In this document: positions 1-7,974 of the stretch, piece by piece
How positions within the stretch are numbered: position 1 is the first letter of the stretch
Layout of the letters: each line of letters begins with the position of its first letter
Assembly: GCA_041179425.1 (NCBI GenBank)
Contig: JBEGTL010000130.1
Coordinates: forward strand, 1 to 16,026
Length of the DNA stretch: 16,026 nt
Source: DASUME01 sp041179425
GTDB lineage: Bacteria; Myxococcota_A; Polyangia; Polyangiales; DASUME01
Direction of reading: 5' to 3'
Notes under the pieces: model-generated
Database searches by the model: none
What the model was told of the DNA's origin: nothing
The model's input: only the letters and a program-made list of their open reading frames with translations
Translations under genes and position numbers: made by a program

Positions 1-2
1 GC

Positions 3-1445
3 GGCACGTGGCGCGACAACTTCTACCCGGGCGCGGCGTGTGACGTGCAGTCGCACCTGTACTCGTTTTCGTTCGCGCCCAACCCCGACTGGTCACGCCA
101 GTTCGCGCCGCAAGAAGAGATCCTCGCGTACCTCAACAGCTGCGCCGACAAGTTCGACCTACGCTCGCACATGCACTTCGGCTGCAGCATGGTCGAGGGC
201 CGCTACGACGAGGCCAGCGGTCTGTGGCACGCCAAGACGGAGCGCGGCGACACCATCGAGACACGCGCCGTGGTCACCGGCTGCGGTGCCTTCAACAAGC
301 CCGTCATGCCCGACGTGAAGGGCCTGTCCGAGTTTCAGGGCGCGCTGCTGCACACGGCCCGCTGGGACAAGCGCGCCGACCTACGTGGCAAACGCATCGG
401 CGTCATCGGCACGGGCGCCAGCGCCGTTCAGGTGGTGCCCGCCATCGCACCCGAGGCAAACAAGCTCACGCTGTTCCAGCGCACGCCGCCGTGGATCATG
501 CCCAAGCCCAACCCGGCGTACAGCGCAGATCAAAAACGCCGTTTCCGCAGCTCGCCGCTCGTGCAGAAGGCCGAGCGCGCCAAGATCTATGCGCAGAACG
601 AGCTCGTCGCGACCGGCTTCGTCATCAACCCCAAGCTCATGAAGCAGGGCGAAAAGTTCGCGCTCAGCTACCTCGCTCGCAAGGTCAGCGATCCGGTCCT
701 GCGCGACAAGCTCACGCCCAAGTACACCATCGGCTGCAAGCGCGTGCTGCTGTCGAGCGAGTACTTGCCCACGCTCACGCGCGCCAACGTAGAGGTCGTC
801 ACCGACGGCATCAGCGAGGTGCGCGCACACTCGGTGGTGACGCGTGACGGCCGTGAGCATCCGGTCGACGCGATTGTCTGCGCGACCGGCTTTCAGGTCT
901 CCGAGAACTCCGCCCCCTTCCCCATCTACGGACGCAACGGAGTCGAGCTCAACGAGGCGTGGCGGCAGGGCGGCCCGGAAGCGTACAAGGGCACCACCGT
1001 CAAAGGCTTCCCCAACGCGTTCATCATCATGGGTCCCAACACGGGCCTCGGGCACAGCTCGATGGTGCTGATGATCGAGGCGCAGATCAACTACGCCCTC
1101 CAAGCTCTCCAGCTGATGCGCCGCGAAAACCTCAAGTCGATCGAGGTGCGCCCGGAGGTGCAGGTCCGCTTCAACGCGTGGCTGCAGGAGCGCATGAGCA
1201 AGACGGTCTGGCAGCGCGGCGGCTGCAAGAGCTACTACAGCACGGCGAGCGGCAAAAACACCACCCTCTGGCCCGGCTTCACCTTCGAGTTCATGGCGCA
1301 GACGCGCAAGTTCGATGGCGAGAGCTACCTGATCGAGAAGCAGGGTCGGCCCGGCTTGGTGAGGGGCAAAGTGCGTCGCCTCGGTCTCCGTCTGCGCAGC
1401 AGCCGGCGTCGCGACGTGGTGTCCGCATCCGACGCTGCCGAGTAA
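3..1445 (+). CDS. Flavin-containing Baeyer-Villiger-type monooxygenase (5' end missing)
   Basis: Family enzymes use FAD, NADPH and O2 to insert oxygen next to a carbonyl (ketone to ester or lactone) or to oxidise heteroatoms in the cytoplasm. The frame is open from the left edge and its first visible residues, GTWRDNFYPGAACD, match the conserved stretch just after the N-terminal FAD-binding GxGxxG. By family comparison about 50 residues are therefore missing, and the GTG at 45 is not the start. The Baeyer-Villiger fingerprint FxGxxxHxxxWD reads FQGALLHTARWD at 333-368. The second Rossmann motif GTGASA (NADPH) is at 408-425. The family ending WPGFTFEF is present near 1270-1290. It is followed by an Arg-rich tail of about 50 residues that extends past the usual terminus. 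The residue before SHLYSFSF is Gln, where Pro is common. The substrate cannot be predicted. A related flavin N-hydroxylase is less likely given the fingerprint. Confidence 0.93.
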   Translation, partial: GTWRDNFYPGAACDVQSHLYSFSFAPNPDWSRQFAPQEEILAYLNSCADKFDLRSHMHFGCSMVEGRYDEASGLWHAKTERGDTIETRAVVTGCGAFNKPVMPDVKGLSEFQGALLHTARWDKRADLRGKRIGVIGTGASAVQVVPAIAPEANKLTLFQRTPPWIMPKPNPAYSADQKRRFRSSPLVQKAERAKIYAQNELVATGFVINPKLMKQGEKFALSYLARKVSDPVLRDKLTPKYTIGCKRVLLSSEYLPTLTRANVEVVTDGISEVRAHSVVTRDGREHPVDAIVCATGFQVSENSAPFPIYGRNGVELNEAWRQGGPEAYKGTTVKGFPNAFIIMGPNTGLGHSSMVLMIEAQINYALQALQLMRRENLKSIEVRPEVQVRFNAWLQERMSKTVWQRGGCKSYYSTASGKNTTLWPGFTFEFMAQTRKFDGESYLIEKQGRPGLVRGKVRRLGLRLRSSRRRDVVSASDAAE

Positions 1446-1449
1446 GGCC

Positions 1450-1464
1450 ACTGTCACGGACAGT
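1450..1464. other. Short dyad just after the monooxygenase stop
   Basis: ACTGTC and GACAGT form a 6-bp inverted repeat around the trinucleotide ACG, five bases after the TAA stop. It could be a weak transcription terminator hairpin or an operator. There is no T-tract after it, so intrinsic termination is not well supported. Confidence 0.25.
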
Positions 1465-1631
1465 AAGGTTTCTGCGAGCGCTCGGGAGGATGACCGGACC
1501 CACCGGCCCGCGCGGTCCCGCCCTCAGCTCCCTCGGTGGCACCTTGCCGGGCTCTAAAAATCATTCTTGGCATGACGAATTCGAGCTCCTTTCGATTGAC
1601 TGGCCGGGGCACACCATCCAGCAGTTTCCAC

Positions 1632-2153
1632 ATGCAGACCCTGCCGCTGGACAGGAAGTCGCCGAGGCAGTCGACACGCACCGCGTCGAGCCCAGAAGCT
1701 CCAGCTCGTCCGCGCGACGCCCCCCCACCGGCCGCTCGCCAAGGCGAGAAAGCCGGCAATCTCGGCGCGATTCTCGCGCAGCTGTGGGCGCCACCGGGGG
1801 CGCAGCTCGGCGCACTCGCGCGTCGCATCGAGCTGCTGGGGCGCGGGCTGCTGCGCGTCGGCGTCGAGCCACTCGCATACAGCGCAGGTCTGTGGTTGCG
1901 GCTCACGCGGCTCTTGCGCGCGTCGCGCGAGCTGATGGAGATGGGTCATCTGGCCGCCCGCGACCAACAGGGACAGTCCCCCCGCCCCGTGGGTCCTCGC
2001 AAGACGCACCGCTCGGCCGTGCTGCGCAGGTTTTGCGGTCGGCGCGAGCGCGGGCGAGTGGGCCGCATGCGGCCGAGCTCGTCCGTGCCCCGCAGCGCAC
2101 GACGACTCTCGCACAGGCCGGCGCGCGACATCGGTGTGTTCATCCCGCGCTGA
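1632..2153 (+). CDS. Possible hypothetical protein (weak frame, may be degenerate)
   Basis: I do not recognise this. It is the best candidate in about 950 bp between the monooxygenase and the desaturase. From ATG 1632 it would give 173 residues; an in-frame ATG at 1572 would add 20. Neither start has a clear Shine-Dalgarno. Only the middle (about 1740-1970) looks like protein: a Leu/Ala/Arg-rich amphipathic helical stretch with good third-position GC, including GAILAQLWAPPGAQ and SAGLWLRLTRLLRASREL. The N-terminal part is Pro/Ser/Arg-rich. The last 60 or so residues are Arg/Ser/Pro-rich and look like an out-of-frame reading, so a frameshift or decayed gene is possible. It might equally be non-coding. 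Confidence 0.3.
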   Translation: MQTLPLDRKSPRQSTRTASSPEAPARPRDAPPPAARQGEKAGNLGAILAQLWAPPGAQLGALARRIELLGRGLLRVGVEPLAYSAGLWLRLTRLLRASRELMEMGHLAARDQQGQSPRPVGPRKTHRSAVLRRFCGRRERGRVGRMRPSSSVPRSARRLSHRPARDIGVFIPR

Positions 2154-2393
2154 GGCAACGATTCTTGGCTCGCTCGCACGAGGGCGCGCTTCGCCGGCTC
2201 GATGCCAACAGACTCGTCCGCTTGTTCACAACGGCAAATGACTGTCTCATGACACGCCCCCGAGTGGGCTGGCCTATAAGCGTAGGGCGCTAGCGTTGAA
2301 GTTCGTTTGAAGAACAGACAGTGATCTGCAGCGCGCGACGTCGTTCGTGCGTGAGGCACGCGTTCAGAACCCGCGTTCAGTCGGAGAGGCGAT
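2154..2393 (+). promoter_or_regulatory. Upstream region of the desaturase gene
   Basis: These 240 bases hold no supported gene and are somewhat less GC-rich than the flanks. A TATAAG hexamer at about 2275 could be a -10 element, but no well-spaced -35 is visible. Two TTGAAG hexamers 11 bp apart (about 2295-2311) and two CGCGTTCAG copies nearer the gene could be regulator sites. A Shine-Dalgarno GGAGAG at 2383-2388 lies five bases before the desaturase ATG. No terminator is evident. Confidence 0.3.
2359..2380. repeat. Direct repeat CGCGTTCAG x2 in the desaturase leader
   Basis: The 9-mer CGCGTTCAG occurs at 2359-2367 and again at 2372-2380, a 13-bp period, ending two bases before the Shine-Dalgarno of the desaturase. 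It may be an operator or chance. A 5-bp hairpin (CGTGC/GCACG, 2346-2360) abuts the first copy. Confidence 0.35.
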
Positions 2394-3164
2394 ATGGTGG
2401 TCATCCTATTCTTCGTGGTTCACTGGCAGATCTGTGTCTTCTGTCAGTCGTTCTTCCTGCACCGCTACGGCGCGCACAAACAGTTCACCATGTCGCACGG
2501 CTGGGAGCGCTTCTTCCACCTGCTCACGTACGTGGCGCAAGGCTCGAGCTTCTTGTCTCCGCGCGGCTACGCCATCCTGCACCGCATGCATCACGCGTAC
2601 AGCGACACGGACAAGGATCCGCACTCGCCGCACTTCAGCCCCGATGCCATGACGATGATGCTGCGCACCAAGCACGAGTACGACGACTTCGCGTACGACC
2701 GCAAACCGCCGGAGCCTCGCTTCGAGGGCGGCTACCCGGAGTGGCCGCTCATCGATCGGCTCGCGCAGTCGTGGACCGCACGCATCAGCTGGATGCTGGT
2801 GTACACGCTGTTCTACGTGCAGTTCGCGACCGCCTGGTGGCAGTGGCTGCTGCTCCCGGTGCAGTGGGTCATCGGCCCGGTGCACGGCGCCATCGTCAAC
2901 TGGTGCGGACACAAGTACGGCTACCAGAACTTCGACAACGGCGACCTCTCGCGAAACACGCTGTGGGTCGACTTCCTCACCGCAGGCGAGTTGTTTCAGA
3001 ACAACCACCACAAGTTTGCGATGAGCCCCAACTTTGGCGCGCGCTGGTTCGAGGTCGACCCCACCTACCTGGTGATCCGCGTGCTGGACGGCCTCAAGAT
3101 CATCAAGCTCAAGGGTGGCCAGCGCATGCGCTACCCCATGGACGCGCCCGAAGCAGCCGAGTGA
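2394..3164 (+). CDS. Membrane acyl-CoA/fatty acid desaturase
   Basis: This is a membrane di-iron desaturase that would introduce a cis double bond into a fatty acyl chain, adjusting membrane fluidity. The 256-residue protein carries the three His clusters: HRYGAH (residues 23-28), HRMHH followed by AYSDTDKDPHSP (63-67), and NNHHK (203-207), plus NWCGHKYG. Hydrophobic segments lie at the N-terminus and around residues 140-170. The short form that begins almost at the first membrane helix matches compact bacterial desaturases rather than the longer SCD/DesC types, so it need not be truncated. Start ATG 2394 has Shine-Dalgarno GGAGAG five bases upstream. No ferredoxin or cytochrome b5 partner is adjacent. 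Regiospecificity cannot be read from the sequence. Confidence 0.9.
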   Translation: MVVILFFVVHWQICVFCQSFFLHRYGAHKQFTMSHGWERFFHLLTYVAQGSSFLSPRGYAILHRMHHAYSDTDKDPHSPHFSPDAMTMMLRTKHEYDDFAYDRKPPEPRFEGGYPEWPLIDRLAQSWTARISWMLVYTLFYVQFATAWWQWLLLPVQWVIGPVHGAIVNWCGHKYGYQNFDNGDLSRNTLWVDFLTAGELFQNNHHKFAMSPNFGARWFEVDPTYLVIRVLDGLKIIKLKGGQRMRYPMDAPEAAE

Positions 3165-3181
3165 GACGCGCGCGCGCTCTG

Positions 3182-3200
3182 GAGAGAGAGAGAGAGAGAG
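3182..3200 (+). repeat. (GA)9 dinucleotide tract
   Basis: An uninterrupted alternating GA tract of 19 bases starts 18 bp after the desaturase stop. It is preceded by alternating CG (3167-3176) and by CTCT, so GCTCT (3176-3180) could pair with AGAGC (3197-3201). It is intergenic. Length variation by slippage is plausible, but no reading frame depends on it. Confidence 0.8.
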
Positions 3201-3338
3201 CAGCCGTCGCATCGCACGGTCTGCCTGCACGTGGTAGCGCGTTCGAGTGCGGAGCTCCTATCGAGGGGCGCCGCGGTTCGTTCGCTTTCGATCCCAGTCG
3301 TCGAGTCTACTTCTGCCAAAATTCAGGGAGGCGCACAC

Positions 3339-3650
3339 ATGGTCGACACGAAAGAAATCAAAGAGTCGCTACAGCGCGAGGTCGAAGCTCTCACCAAGGC
3401 ACGCGACGAGCTCAAGCTGCAGCTCGCGCTCGCCAAGACCGAAGCCAAAGACGAGTGGACACGACTCGAGAGTTCGTTCGAGCGCCTGCAGGGCGAGATC
3501 AAGCGCATCGGCATCGACGCACGAGAGCCCCTCAAAGACATCGGCACGGCGGTTCAACACCTCGTCGATGAGCTCAAGAAGGGCGTCTCGCGCGTAAAGA
3601 CCGAGGTGAAGTCGGACATCGCAGACGCCACCAACCGACGCGCCGACTGA
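3339..3650 (+). CDS. Small Lys/Glu-rich coiled-coil protein
   Basis: This 103-residue protein has no recognised enzymatic domain. From the start it is strongly alpha-helical and charged (for example VDTKEIKESLQREVEALTK), with heptad-like Leu/Ala spacing across about residues 5-65. A second amphipathic helix follows the IGIDAREPLKDIG turn and ends in KTEVKSDIADATNRRAD. It has no signal peptide, membrane segment or Cys. It resembles small apolipoprotein-like, stress-associated helical proteins of deltaproteobacteria, but a function cannot be assigned. ATG 3339 is chosen because AGGGAGG (3325-3331) sits seven bases upstream; the frame is open further upstream, but that part looks non-coding. It stands alone between the desaturase and the convergent BON gene. 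Confidence 0.8.
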   Translation: MVDTKEIKESLQREVEALTKARDELKLQLALAKTEAKDEWTRLESSFERLQGEIKRIGIDAREPLKDIGTAVQHLVDELKKGVSRVKTEVKSDIADATNRRAD

Positions 3651-3690
3651 GGCGTCGACCGAGGCGCCCAGCGAGGCGCCCGGCGTCGAT
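3651..3690. terminator. Repeat block between convergent genes, possible bidirectional terminator
   Basis: Between the convergent coiled-coil and BON genes, GGCGCC occurs at 3663-3668 and 3675-3680. The two copies can pair as a 6-bp stem with a 6-base loop on either strand. The block is flanked by direct repeats GGCGTCGA (3651-3658 and 3682-3689). There is no T-tract, so this would be a non-canonical or Rho-assisted terminator. Confidence 0.4.
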
Positions 3691-4667
3691 CAGCTGCGCG
3701 CGCCGTTGGGGTTGTTCTTCAAACGCGACGGCTCGGTCGAGGATGACGACGAGGTTTCTGCCGGCTGCTGAGGTGGGTCGCGCTTCACGCGCAGGCGGTT
3801 GTCTACGTCCTTGACGCCCATCACGGCGTCCGCGACCTCCTCGGCGTGGAACTTGTCGCTCCGGCTGGCGATGAAGCCTTCGAGCGTGACCACGCCTTGC
3901 TCTACCTTCACGGTCACCTCACTCGGGTCGAAGTGGCCGTGGCTGAGCCGATCGCAGACGTCCTCCCGGATGCGCTCGTCCGATCGCGTGTAGCCCTGCG
4001 GCGTGCGCCCGTAAAAGCGGCCTCTTCCGGGTTGGCCGTACGCCGTCTGTCCGCTGAAGCGCTGCGTGCCCGGGCCGCCGCCTTCGTGGCCTCGCCCATC
4101 GCTGTGCGCACGGCTCGGTCCGTAGCCGCTCGCTCCGGCCTGGTGTTGCGAGCCTCCCTCTTGGCGATGACCGCCGGACTGTGCGTAGCCGCTGTCCTGG
4201 CTGTAGCCCTGACGCGAATCGTCGTGGCCCGCTCGTGGCACGCGACGCTCGCCTTCCGAACCTCGCGTTCCCAGACGTCGCTCGCCAGCCCCGGGGTAGC
4301 CCAGCCCGTGCCGGCCGTAGCCGGACACATCGTGACCAAAGCCTCCGGTCGACTCGTAGAACTCGTCCCGACTGTGGCTCGGGTCGCGGGTCGGCCGCTC
4401 GTCGTAGCCGCCCTCGCCACCGTGCTCGAAGCCACCGCCGTAGCCGTAGCTCCCGCCCGAGCCGTAGCTCTCACCGTCGGCCGTCGAGCGCGGCCCGGGT
4501 CCGGTCGACCGGCCCGGAAAGCGGCGAGCACTGTCGTCGTCTTGCATGCGCTCCTCGTGCGAGATGCCACGCTGCGCAAAGCGCGACTGCCCGGCTTGGT
4601 CGTCGCGTGGGCCCTGGTGTTGCCCCGGGGCGCGTGGATAGCGCGGATTGCCTCGATCGCTGCTCAT
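3690..4667 (-). CDS. BON-domain protein with long disordered Gly/Tyr/Ser-rich region
   Basis: The protein has 325 residues. About residues 1-227 are low-complexity and almost surely disordered: rich in Gly, Ser, Arg, His, Gln and Tyr, with runs such as YGSGGSYGYGGGFEHGGEG. A single BON domain covers residues 228-297, beginning RSDERIREDVCDRL and containing VKVEQGVVTLEGFI and VMGVKDVDNRLRVKRD. A Ser/Pro/Asn-rich tail follows. BON domains bind phospholipid or act as interaction modules in osmotic-stress and transport proteins. There is no signal peptide, so it is probably cytoplasmic. The start is the ATG at 4667-4665, with AAGGAGA seven bases upstream; a longer frame to 4727 lacks this. The start lies in a predicted mRNA hairpin. 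Divergent from the helicase pair. Related BON proteins preceded by glycine-rich sequence occur in other proteobacteria; their role is unclear. Confidence 0.88.
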   Translation of the reverse strand: MSSDRGNPRYPRAPGQHQGPRDDQAGQSRFAQRGISHEERMQDDDSARRFPGRSTGPGPRSTADGESYGSGGSYGYGGGFEHGGEGGYDERPTRDPSHSRDEFYESTGGFGHDVSGYGRHGLGYPGAGERRLGTRGSEGERRVPRAGHDDSRQGYSQDSGYAQSGGHRQEGGSQHQAGASGYGPSRAHSDGRGHEGGGPGTQRFSGQTAYGQPGRGRFYGRTPQGYTRSDERIREDVCDRLSHGHFDPSEVTVKVEQGVVTLEGFIASRSDKFHAEEVADAVMGVKDVDNRLRVKRDPPQQPAETSSSSSTEPSRLKNNPNGARS

Positions 4668-4697
4668 GTGAACTCTCCTTGCTGGGTTCACGGAGCA
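4661..4697 (-). promoter_or_regulatory. mRNA hairpin enclosing the BON gene start codon
   Basis: On the minus-strand mRNA, GUGAAC pairs with GUUCAC (6 bp). The 12-base loop CCAGCAAGGAGA presents the Shine-Dalgarno. An outer 5-bp stem UGCUC/GAGCA follows after a small internal loop (C opposite AU). The A and U of the AUG fall in the internal loop and its G in the outer stem, so start-site access would depend on folding. This follows directly from base pairing; regulation is inferred. Confidence 0.5.
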
Positions 4698-4743
4698 ATC
4701 CCTAGACCAGCGCGAGGTCAGCCGCATCGACCGCCAGAGCGCA

Positions 4744-4763
4744 CGATTTAGCGCATGAAATCG
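4744..4763. promoter_or_regulatory. Dyad in the BON/helicase divergent region, possible operator
   Basis: CGATTT (4744-4749) and AAATCG (4758-4763) form a perfect 6-bp inverted repeat with an 8-bp spacer, in one of the more AT-rich parts of the 243-bp divergent intergenic region. Its operator-like size suggests a dimeric regulator site shared by the two directions. No clear -35/-10 pair was found; TTACATAACG at about 4782-4791 is a weak -10-like stretch for the helicases. Confidence 0.3.
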
Positions 4764-4864
4764 GCCAAACGCCGCGCACCTTACATAACGAGGGCGCCCG
4801 TATGGGGCAGCGCTGTCGCCACAAACGCGCTCACATTCGGGAAACGCGCCACATGACTTTGGGA

Positions 4865-4886
4865 GAGCGCTCGACTTTGCGCGCTC
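4865..4886 (+). promoter_or_regulatory. Hairpin in the helicase leader
   Basis: GAGCGC (4865-4870) and GCGCTC (4881-4886) form a 6-bp stem with a 10-base loop, 24 bases before the helicase ATG. That ATG has no clear Shine-Dalgarno. DEAD-box helicase mRNAs are often controlled through structured leaders; that role here is inference. Confidence 0.3.
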
Positions 4887-4910
4887 AACCTGTCAGCCTG
4901 CCGGACTTTC

Positions 4911-6428
4911 ATGTCCGACCTAGACGCGTTTTCGACGCTTCCCGCTCCTCTCGCCGACGCCCTCCGCAAGCATGGCTTCAGCGAACTCACCCCCGTTCAG
5001 CAGGCTGTGCTTGCCCCCGATCTCGTGGGCAAGGATCTCCGCATTTCCTCTCGCACCGGTTCCGGTAAGACCGTAGCCCTGGGCCTCGTGGTCGGCCCGC
5101 TCTTGATCGACCGCACTCCCCAGCCCAACGCACCGGCGTCGCTCTGCGCACGTCCCCGTGTCCTGTTGGTTGCCCCGACCCGCGAGCTCGCCGCCCAGAT
5201 TGGGCGCGAACTCGAGTGGCTCTACGCTGAGCTCAAGGTCGGTGTGTGTGTCGTCACAGGCGGCACCAGCGTGTCCGGCGAGCGCCGACAGCTCGCCCGC
5301 GGCCCGGTCGTGGTCGTCGGCACCCCCGGTCGCCTGTGCGACCATCTCGCTCGTGGCGCGCTCGACCTGCGCGATACCGAGGCAGTCGTCCTCGACGAAG
5401 CCGACCAGATGCTCGATCTGGGCTTCCGCGAGGCACTCGAGACCATGCTCACCGCGCTGCCCGAAGGCTGCCGGCGTCACCTGGTCAGCGCCACCTTCCC
5501 ACGTCAGGTCCTCGCGCTCGCGGCCCGCTATCAAAAGCAGGCCGTGACGGTCACCGGCACCGCGCCCGGCGAAGAAGAGCAATCGGACATCACGCACCTC
5601 GCCTACTTGGTGCACCCGCGCGAGCGCTACGCAGCGCTCGTCAACGTGCTCTTGATGGCGCCCGAAGAGCGCACGTTGGTGTTCGTGCGCACGCGCGCCG
5701 ATGCCGCCGACGTGGCCGCTCGTCTGGTCGAAGACGGCTTCCGTGCCGGCGCGCTCAGCGGCGAGCTGGCCCAGGCCGAGCGCACCCGCGCGCTCGACGC
5801 GTTCCGACGCGGCGCCCTGGCCATCATGGTGTGCACCGACGTCGCCTCGCGCGGCATCGACGTGCCCGAGATCTCGCGCGTCATCCACGCCGAGCTCCCG
5901 AGCGATCCCGAGAGCCTCACCCACCGCAGCGGCCGCACCGGTCGCGCGGGTCGCAAGGGCACGAGCATCATGTTGGTCGGCTCGCACGAGCGCGGATCGG
6001 CCGAGATGCTGCTGGTCCGCGCGCGCATCCACGCACAGCTGCTGACGGCACCCAGCGAAGAAGAAGTTCGCACGGCCGCCGACGAGCGCCTGTTCGAGGA
6101 GCTCGCACGCGAGGCCGGCGCACTCCGCGAGGAGATCGCCGGCAGCGAGGACGAAGCCGAGGTGGAGAGCCCCGACGAAGCAGAAAACGAAGAGGGCAGC
6201 CCCCTCTCGTCCATCCTTCAGGTCTCGGCCCTCACCACGCGTCTGATCGAGACGGTCGGCGCAGAGCAAGCTATCGAGCGACTTCTCGCGCGCCTCCAGG
6301 CGCAAGGACCGACGGCGCCGCTGGCGCTCACGCCGGTCCCTCTCAAAGAGTCGCGCTACCCCACCCGCAGTACGACGCGCCCACCGCAGCGACGGGCACC
6401 CCCGCAGCGCCGCGCGCGTCACGCCTAA
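4911..6428 (+). CDS. DEAD-box ATP-dependent RNA helicase (first of pair)
   Basis: This is a cytoplasmic ATP-dependent RNA unwinding enzyme of superfamily 2, likely acting in ribosome assembly or mRNA remodelling. It has 505 residues and all core motifs in order: Q motif (F23, Q30 in FSELTPVQ), Walker A SRTGSGKT (47-54), PTRELAAQ, TPGRL, DEAD in VLDEADQMLDLGF, SAT in LVSATF, LVFVRTR, TDVASRGIDV and HRSGRTGRAG. After the core comes a Glu/Asp-rich linker (about residues 385-430) and a basic Pro/Arg tail ending QRRAPPQRRARHA, probably RNA-contacting. No DbpA-type RNA-binding domain is recognisable. ATG 4911 is the first start that gives the Q motif its usual N-terminal spacing, though no Shine-Dalgarno is seen. 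The stop overlaps the Shine-Dalgarno of the next helicase, so the two are very likely co-transcribed and coupled. Confidence 0.95.
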   Translation: MSDLDAFSTLPAPLADALRKHGFSELTPVQQAVLAPDLVGKDLRISSRTGSGKTVALGLVVGPLLIDRTPQPNAPASLCARPRVLLVAPTRELAAQIGRELEWLYAELKVGVCVVTGGTSVSGERRQLARGPVVVVGTPGRLCDHLARGALDLRDTEAVVLDEADQMLDLGFREALETMLTALPEGCRRHLVSATFPRQVLALAARYQKQAVTVTGTAPGEEEQSDITHLAYLVHPRERYAALVNVLLMAPEERTLVFVRTRADAADVAARLVEDGFRAGALSGELAQAERTRALDAFRRGALAIMVCTDVASRGIDVPEISRVIHAELPSDPESLTHRSGRTGRAGRKGTSIMLVGSHERGSAEMLLVRARIHAQLLTAPSEEEVRTAADERLFEELAREAGALREEIAGSEDEAEVESPDEAENEEGSPLSSILQVSALTTRLIETVGAEQAIERLLARLQAQGPTAPLALTPVPLKESRYPTRSTTRPPQRRAPPQRRARHA

Positions 6429-6432
6429 GGAG
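6426..6432 (+). promoter_or_regulatory. Ribosome binding site overlapping the upstream stop codon
   Basis: The stop TAA of the first helicase is part of TAAGGAG, a near-perfect Shine-Dalgarno five bases before the ATG of the second helicase. This supports translational coupling of the pair. Confidence 0.75.
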
Positions 6433-6437
6433 CTTCG

Positions 6438-7856
<1,419 letters not shown>

Positions 7857-7937
7857 CCTAACCACGTTCCGCTCCCACGCCCGAGGGCGCGCTTCGACCT
7901 CGGCCCCGGGCCCGTCGACGGCGGCGTCTGGGCACTT

Positions 7938-7974
7938 CCACCGAACCGATGGGTAGTCCACACTCGGTTCGTGG
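7938..7974 (+). promoter_or_regulatory. Inverted repeat enclosing the hybrid-kinase GTG start
   Basis: CGAACCGA (7942-7949) pairs perfectly with TCGGTTCG (7964-7971). After a one-base bulge, CCA (7938-7940) pairs with TGG (7972-7974). The loop is 14 bases. The GTG start (7971-7973) lies entirely in the 3' arm, and no Shine-Dalgarno is visible. As DNA it could be an operator; as RNA it would mask the start codon. Confidence 0.45.

Noticed and set aside
381..1457. Open minus-strand frame of 358 codons opposite the monooxygenase
   Set aside because: Baeyer-Villiger motifs are on the plus strand; the antisense product shows no domain.
1632..2153. Phasin or polyhydroxyalkanoate granule-associated protein
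   Set aside because: Only a general helical, Leu/Ala-rich character supports it. No family motif is seen and the C-terminal part looks non-coding.
959..2293. Plus-strand frame of 444 codons running from inside the monooxygenase across the following gap
   Set aside because: Its first part is an out-of-frame reading of a real gene. The rest is Arg/Ala/Ser/Pro-rich throughout, with no plausible domain or start signal.
3182..3200. Purine-rich GA tract as a ribosome binding site
   Set aside because: There is no start codon at a workable distance in a plausible frame; the coiled-coil gene has its own AGGGAGG.
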